Positions 7,126 to 8,579 of a DNA stretch of 8,579 nt are shown piece by piece. This stretch comes from an uncultured Eubacteriales bacterium (GTDB lineage: Bacteria > Bacillota > Clostridia > Oscillospirales > Acutalibacteraceae). Within the stretch, counting starts at the first letter, position 1. Every line of letters begins with the position of its first letter. The translations under genes and the position numbers were made by a program. Location: contig CAQBRY010000016.1 in assembly GCA_948762645.1 (NCBI GenBank), positions 14,519-23,097 of the forward strand. The letters run 5' to 3'. The notes beneath the pieces were generated by a model. The model searched no databases, had not been told where the DNA came from, and was given only the letters and a program-made list of their open reading frames with translations.

Positions 7126-7428
7126 TCAATTCCACCTTCCACACACTGGTTTCCCACAATGCACTTTACATCTGAAATAATCTATAAACCTAAGCCACTC
7201 GCACTTTGAACATATTTCCAACTTCTTTTTTTCAGATAAATATAATTTTTTATATTTACTATTTAAAAATCTTTGTTTTACTTTTATTACGTACTCTAAT
7301 TTTTCTTTCTCTGTCATACCTTTAGGAGCGTTTCTAATATCTTCTCTACAATTTACACATTTTCCTTTATTAAGTCGATTTTCATTAAACCACGTCAAGC
7401 AGATACTGCACTGCTTTTCTTTACCCAT
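7126..7428 (-). CDS. Small zinc-ribbon-like phage protein
   Basis: A 100-aa, basic, cysteine-rich protein that I cannot assign to a named family. Residues C7-SI-C10 and C24-VN-C27 form two CxxC knuckles typical of a zinc ribbon; the LTWFNENRLNKGKC spacing suits that. A second cluster sits near the C-terminus: C73-SK-C76, C87, H90, C91 and C96. Between them is a charged helical stretch. Such proteins usually bind nucleic acid or act as small adaptors. I chose ATG 7428, with AAAGGG 7 nt before it; an in-frame ATG at 7482 would put the first codons through the terminator hairpin at 7452-7479 and is less likely. The gene leads the co-directional run into ParB-like, radical SAM and terminase genes, with a 2-nt gap to the next start. 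Confidence 0.75.
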   Translation of the reverse strand: MGKEKQCSICLTWFNENRLNKGKCVNCREDIRNAPKGMTEKEKLEYVIKVKQRFLNSKYKKLYLSEKKKLEICSKCEWLRFIDYFRCKVHCGKPVCGRWN

Positions 7429-7451
7429 TTTTTGACCCTTTCTTTCATAGC

Positions 7452-7479
7452 AAAAAAACTCCTCCAAAAAGAGAAGTTT
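7452..7479 (-). terminator. Intrinsic terminator between the exported-protein gene and the packaging operon
   Basis: On the minus strand AAACTTCTC (7479-7471) pairs with GAGGAGTTT (7464-7456), nine pairs with one T-G wobble, around a 6-nt T-rich loop, and continues into a run of seven T (7458-7452). This is a standard rho-independent terminator, 13 bp after the stop codon of the exported-protein gene. Only about 23 bp separate it from the next start at 7428, too little for a separate promoter. Confidence 0.75.
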
Positions 7480-7492
7480 CATTTAATAATTC

Positions 7493-7810
7493 TTATCCAA
7501 AACATTTTGAACATTCTACATACTCATTATTCTCTGCTTGATCTTTTGAAATCTCAATCTTAGATTTTTTCAAACAAGCACAATCTTTTTTATGATAGCA
7601 TTTACCTGTTTTTGTAATGTAAACAGTTTCTGATTGTTTTTCATTTTCGTTTTCAATTTCCTGCTTACAAACAATAGACTTATTATCTTCACATAATAAA
7701 TCCTTATCATTACATCTTGAATTATATACTCCGTGTGGAAGAAGCAAGGATATTGCAATAATAACAGAAGTTCTGAAAATGTTTTGGACTGATTTTTTGA
7801 GTTTACTCAA
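7493..7810 (-). CDS. Small exported or membrane-anchored Cys/His protein, Ada-like zinc motif
   Basis: A 105-aa protein with a basic N-terminus (KLKK), a hydrophobic segment (about residues 14-25) typical of a signal peptide or anchor, a variable acidic middle, and a conserved-looking C-terminal motif: YITKTGKCYHKKDCACL (64-80), then KIEISKDQAENN and ECSKC (99-103). H73, C77, C100 and C103 match the zinc-site pattern (YHxxxC...CxxC) of Ada-type metal-binding modules found at the C-termini of many small secreted Firmicute proteins. The predicted place of action is the cell surface; the role is unknown. The start is TTG at 7810 with AAGGA about 8 nt upstream; no in-frame ATG gives a better start. 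It is the first gene after the strong promoter and structured leader at 7884-8194, and has its own terminator. Confidence 0.75.
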   Translation of the reverse strand: MSKLKKSVQNIFRTSVIIAISLLLPHGVYNSRCNDKDLLCEDNKSIVCKQEIENENEKQSETVYITKTGKCYHKKDCACLKKSKIEISKDQAENNEYVECSKCFG

Positions 7811-7835
7811 TTTTAAAATCCTTCCAATTCATACT

Positions 7836-7881
7836 TCAACACCAAGGCAAAGCTAAAAAGCCTTACCTTTTATTGTGTTGA
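7836..7881 (-). promoter_or_regulatory. Stem-loop in the leader just before the exported-protein gene
   Basis: On the minus strand UCAACAC (7881-7875) pairs with GUGUUGA (7842-7836). Inside it UAAGGC (7865-7860) pairs with GCCUUG (7848-7843), the last pair being U-G. There is no following T-run, so it is not a normal terminator. It ends about 12 nt before the ribosome binding site of the TTG start at 7810, so it could influence translation or processing. Confidence 0.5.
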
Positions 7882-7883
7882 GC

Positions 7884-8158
7884 AGAACTTCAAGACGTAA
7901 AAATGCACGTAAGGTTATATATAAAGCCAAAGGTTTGCTTTTTGCAAACTGGCTGTGGCACTGCCACTCCTTACGCACTTATTCTTCCACAAGGTTTTCC
8001 GTTTGTTTCAGACGTTTACTCTTTACTACGCTTATGCTATAATTAAATAGCTAAGTGTCGCAAAGCGATTGCGTAAGGTAGCTGTTTTACCTTCTCGTAG
8101 ACTTAACGTGTGGGTGGCACGTTAGGTCACTTAGCATTTCATTTTGTCTTGAAATCCT
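7884..8158 (-). ncRNA. Unrecognised structured RNA at the start of the late transcript (about 275 nt)
   Basis: The transcript predicted from the promoter at 8166-8194 begins near A8158. Its first 13 bases (8158-8146) pair without a break with 7896-7884, including two G-U pairs that become A-C mismatches on the plus strand, so the minus strand is the folded one. Inside: helix 8135-8128/8057-8050 closes a cloverleaf of three hairpins (7-bp stem with 7-nt loop at 8124-8104; 6-bp stem with 7-nt loop at 8093-8075; 4-bp stem with 3-nt loop at 8068-8058). Helix 7975-7969/7914-7908 closes hairpins at 7967-7955 (5 bp) and 7954-7925 (5 plus 6 bp, A5 or U5 loop depending on strand). Between 8049 and 7978 I see no strong helix. 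No long ORF is present. Not a tRNA, tmRNA, RNase P RNA or 6S RNA that I recognise. It may be a cis-acting leader or a separate phage RNA. Confidence 0.6.
8015..8043 (+). promoter_or_regulatory. Possible antisense promoter inside the structured RNA
   Basis: On the plus strand there is a -35-like TTTACT (8015-8020), a 17-bp spacer ending in TGC, and a perfect TATAAT (8038-8043), an extended -10 arrangement. It would start a rightward RNA near 8050, antisense to the 5' half of the structured leader and able to end at the hairpin at 8230-8252. It rests on sequence match alone, in very AT-rich DNA. Confidence 0.3.
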
Positions 8159-8165
8159 AAACCTA

Positions 8166-8194
8166 ATTATACTATATTTTTCGACTTTTATCAA
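8166..8194 (-). promoter_or_regulatory. Strong sigma-A-type promoter for the leader RNA and late genes
   Basis: On the minus strand there is a -35 TTGATA (8194-8189, one base from consensus), a 17-bp spacer, and a -10 TATAAT (8171-8166, perfect). The predicted +1 is A8158. It is insulated on its upstream side by the terminator hairpin at 8230-8252. It is the best promoter in the window and points toward all the phage genes. Because it looks constitutive by sequence, control may act through an operator not recognised here or through the leader RNA. Confidence 0.75.
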
Positions 8195-8229
8195 CCAATT
8201 TCGACTAAGTTATTCTTTTTAACATAAAA

Positions 8230-8252
8230 AGTTCTCGGTTAAATCGAGAACT
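8230..8252 (-). terminator. Hairpin terminator, possibly bidirectional, upstream of the late promoter
   Basis: AGTTCTCG (8230-8237) and CGAGAACT (8245-8252) form a perfect 8-bp stem around a 7-nt loop. On the minus strand the stem runs into TTTTTATG, a good terminator tail; on the plus strand it runs into CTCTTTTG, a weaker one. It would stop leftward transcripts entering from the right edge before they reach the promoter at 8166-8194. Confidence 0.75.
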
Positions 8253-8361
8253 CTTTTGTATTTAGGATATTACATTTAGCGAGATTTTTTACGCACATCA
8301 AACATTTTAGAAAGGACAATTTTTAATCATATGAATTTTTAAATCACAAGGAGGGAACTAT

Positions 8362-8412
8362 TTGAAACAAAAAATAAAGATATTTTTATATAATGAAATA
8401 ATAAAAAAATGA
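8362..8412 (+). CDS. Possible 16-aa ORF with a near-perfect ribosome binding site
   Basis: TTG at 8362 follows AAGGAGGG (8348-8355) by 6 nt, a very good Shine-Dalgarno match and spacing. The reading frame gives MKQKIKIFLYNEIIKK and stops at TGA 8410-8412, overlapping the next ATG (ATGA). The peptide is too short to judge by sequence. It could be a leader peptide, a decayed gene start, or the first part of a longer product made by slippage on the A7 run at 8403-8409. This is the reverse direction to all the phage genes. Confidence 0.25.
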   Translation: MKQKIKIFLYNEIIKK

Positions 8413-8489
8413 ATATTAAAAAAACTAAAGATACCATAAGCGACTATCTTGTAATATCCTTTTCGCTTTTGGATATATCTCTCGCATGA
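8409..8489 (+). CDS. Possible 26-aa ORF coupled to the preceding tiny ORF
   Basis: ATG at 8409 overlaps the stop of the 16-aa ORF in the classic ATGA arrangement and runs 26 codons to TGA at 8487-8489. The peptide starts MNIKKTKDTISDYL and then turns hydrophobic, giving no recognisable domain. It has no ribosome binding site of its own. The same DNA forms hairpins and holds a minus-strand extended -10 promoter at its end, so coding is doubtful. Confidence 0.2.
   Translation: MNIKKTKDTISDYLVISFSLLDISLA
8418..8450 (-). terminator. Weak AT-rich hairpin followed by T7
   Basis: On the minus strand AAGATA (8450-8445) pairs with TATCTT (8433-8428) around an 11-nt loop, followed by TAG and seven T (8424-8418). 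The stem is weak. A second hairpin just upstream, ATATCC/GGATAT with an 11-nt loop (8476-8454), lies in the same predicted transcript. Together with the promoter at 8494-8502 it could define a short leftward RNA of about 70 nt. Confidence 0.3.
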
Positions 8490-8493
8490 TAAT

Positions 8494-8502
8494 ATTATAC
8501 CA
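8494..8502 (-). promoter_or_regulatory. Extended -10 promoter next to the 21-bp repeats
   Basis: On the minus strand TGGTATAAT (8502-8494) is a perfect extended -10. No good -35 is present at 16-18 bp; instead TTTTGATAC repeat copies cover that region and further upstream. This layout suits a promoter controlled by a protein bound to the repeats. The predicted RNA starts near 8487. No convincing gene follows before the terminator at 8230-8252. Confidence 0.45.
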
Positions 8503-8511
8503 CACTTGACT

Positions 8512-8579
8512 GTATCAAAAAGTATCAAAAGCTATTAAGAATGTATCAAAAACTATCAGAAATGTATCAAAAGCTATTA
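8512..8579. repeat. 21-bp tandem repeat array running off the right edge
   Basis: GTATCAAAA occurs at 8512, 8522, 8543 and 8564. From 8522 the spacing is exactly 21 bp, with unit GTATCAAAA-R-CTATYARRAAT. A degenerate half-copy (CTATYA) falls about 10 bp into each unit, so TATCA-like cores recur every 10-11 bp on one face of the helix. The third unit is cut by the window end. It could be an iteron-like binding array or, because 21 bp is seven codons, part of a coding heptad repeat (plus frame VSKAIKN/VSKTIRN). Confidence 0.8.

Noticed and set aside
7124..7159. Longer ParB-like protein beginning at 7159.
   Set aside because: The extra 12 residues are encoded inside the upstream zinc-ribbon gene, while ATG 7123 has its own ribosome binding site and matches the usual family start.
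7892..7963. A short minus-strand ORF starting at GTG 7963 after AAGGAG within the structured RNA.
   Set aside because: It is only 23 codons, has an unremarkable peptide, and both the apparent ribosome binding site and the start lie inside well-paired helices that explain the sequence better.
8109..8121. GGGTGGCACG on the plus strand resembles the T-box sequence of tRNA-sensing leaders.
   Set aside because: No stem I with a specifier loop precedes it, the hairpin it belongs to is a simple perfect stem-loop, and no synthetase or amino-acid gene follows on that strand.
8050..8135. A tRNA gene, because of the three-hairpin cloverleaf with 7-nt loops.
   Set aside because: The closing stem is 8 bp, the arms have the wrong stem sizes and spacing, and there is no TTCRA T-loop, no D-loop GG and no CCA-type end on either strand.
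8512..8579. CRISPR array from the regular repeats.
   Set aside because: There are no unique spacers of 25-40 bp; the 21-bp units are contiguous tandem copies and no cas gene is in the window.

Overview
The window looks like the head-packaging end of the late region of a tailed phage (prophage or phage genome) from a low-GC Firmicute, probably of the Clostridia or a relative. The DNA is very AT-rich, most starts have strong GGAGG-type ribosome binding sites, TTG and GTG starts are used freely, and the packaging genes follow the SPP1-like order TerS, TerL, SPP1 gp6-type portal, gp7/Mu F-type minor head protein. Every convincing protein gene is on the minus strand, so transcription runs from the right edge to the left edge.

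Layout in the direction of transcription. (a) 8579-8200 has no clear gene. It holds a 21-bp tandem repeat that runs off the right edge, a leftward extended -10 promoter beside it, two tiny rightward ORFs and a strong hairpin terminator at 8230-8252. (b) 8194-7884 has a near-consensus sigma-A promoter. From its predicted +1 base starts an approximately 275-nt RNA that folds richly: its first 13 bases pair without interruption with a site about 270 nt downstream. (c) 7836-7452 has a leader hairpin, a gene for a small exported cysteine/histidine protein, and an intrinsic terminator. (d) 7428-1184 is one tight run: zinc-ribbon protein, ParB-like protein, radical SAM protein with an extra cysteine cluster, small PnuC-like membrane protein, TerS, TerL, portal and minor head protein. 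Gaps are 1-15 nt or short overlaps. (e) 1165-196 is a self-contained Rpn/PD-(D/E)XK nuclease-family gene with its own promoter and terminator, inserted between head genes like a phage moron. (f) 99-1 is the start of the next gene, possibly the scaffold protein, cut by the window edge.

How it fits together. TerS and TerL cut and translocate DNA through the portal into a prohead whose minor protein is also encoded here. The ParB-like and radical SAM genes are translated from the same run and may act on phage or host DNA or RNA, but their role cannot be read from the sequence. Transcription from the strong promoter at 8166-8194 must pass two intrinsic terminators (7452-7479 and 196-211) to reach all the head genes, and I see no promoter after the first one. 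That makes the structured RNA at the head of the operon a candidate regulatory or antitermination element. It is the most interesting object in the window, and I do not recognise it as a named RNA family.
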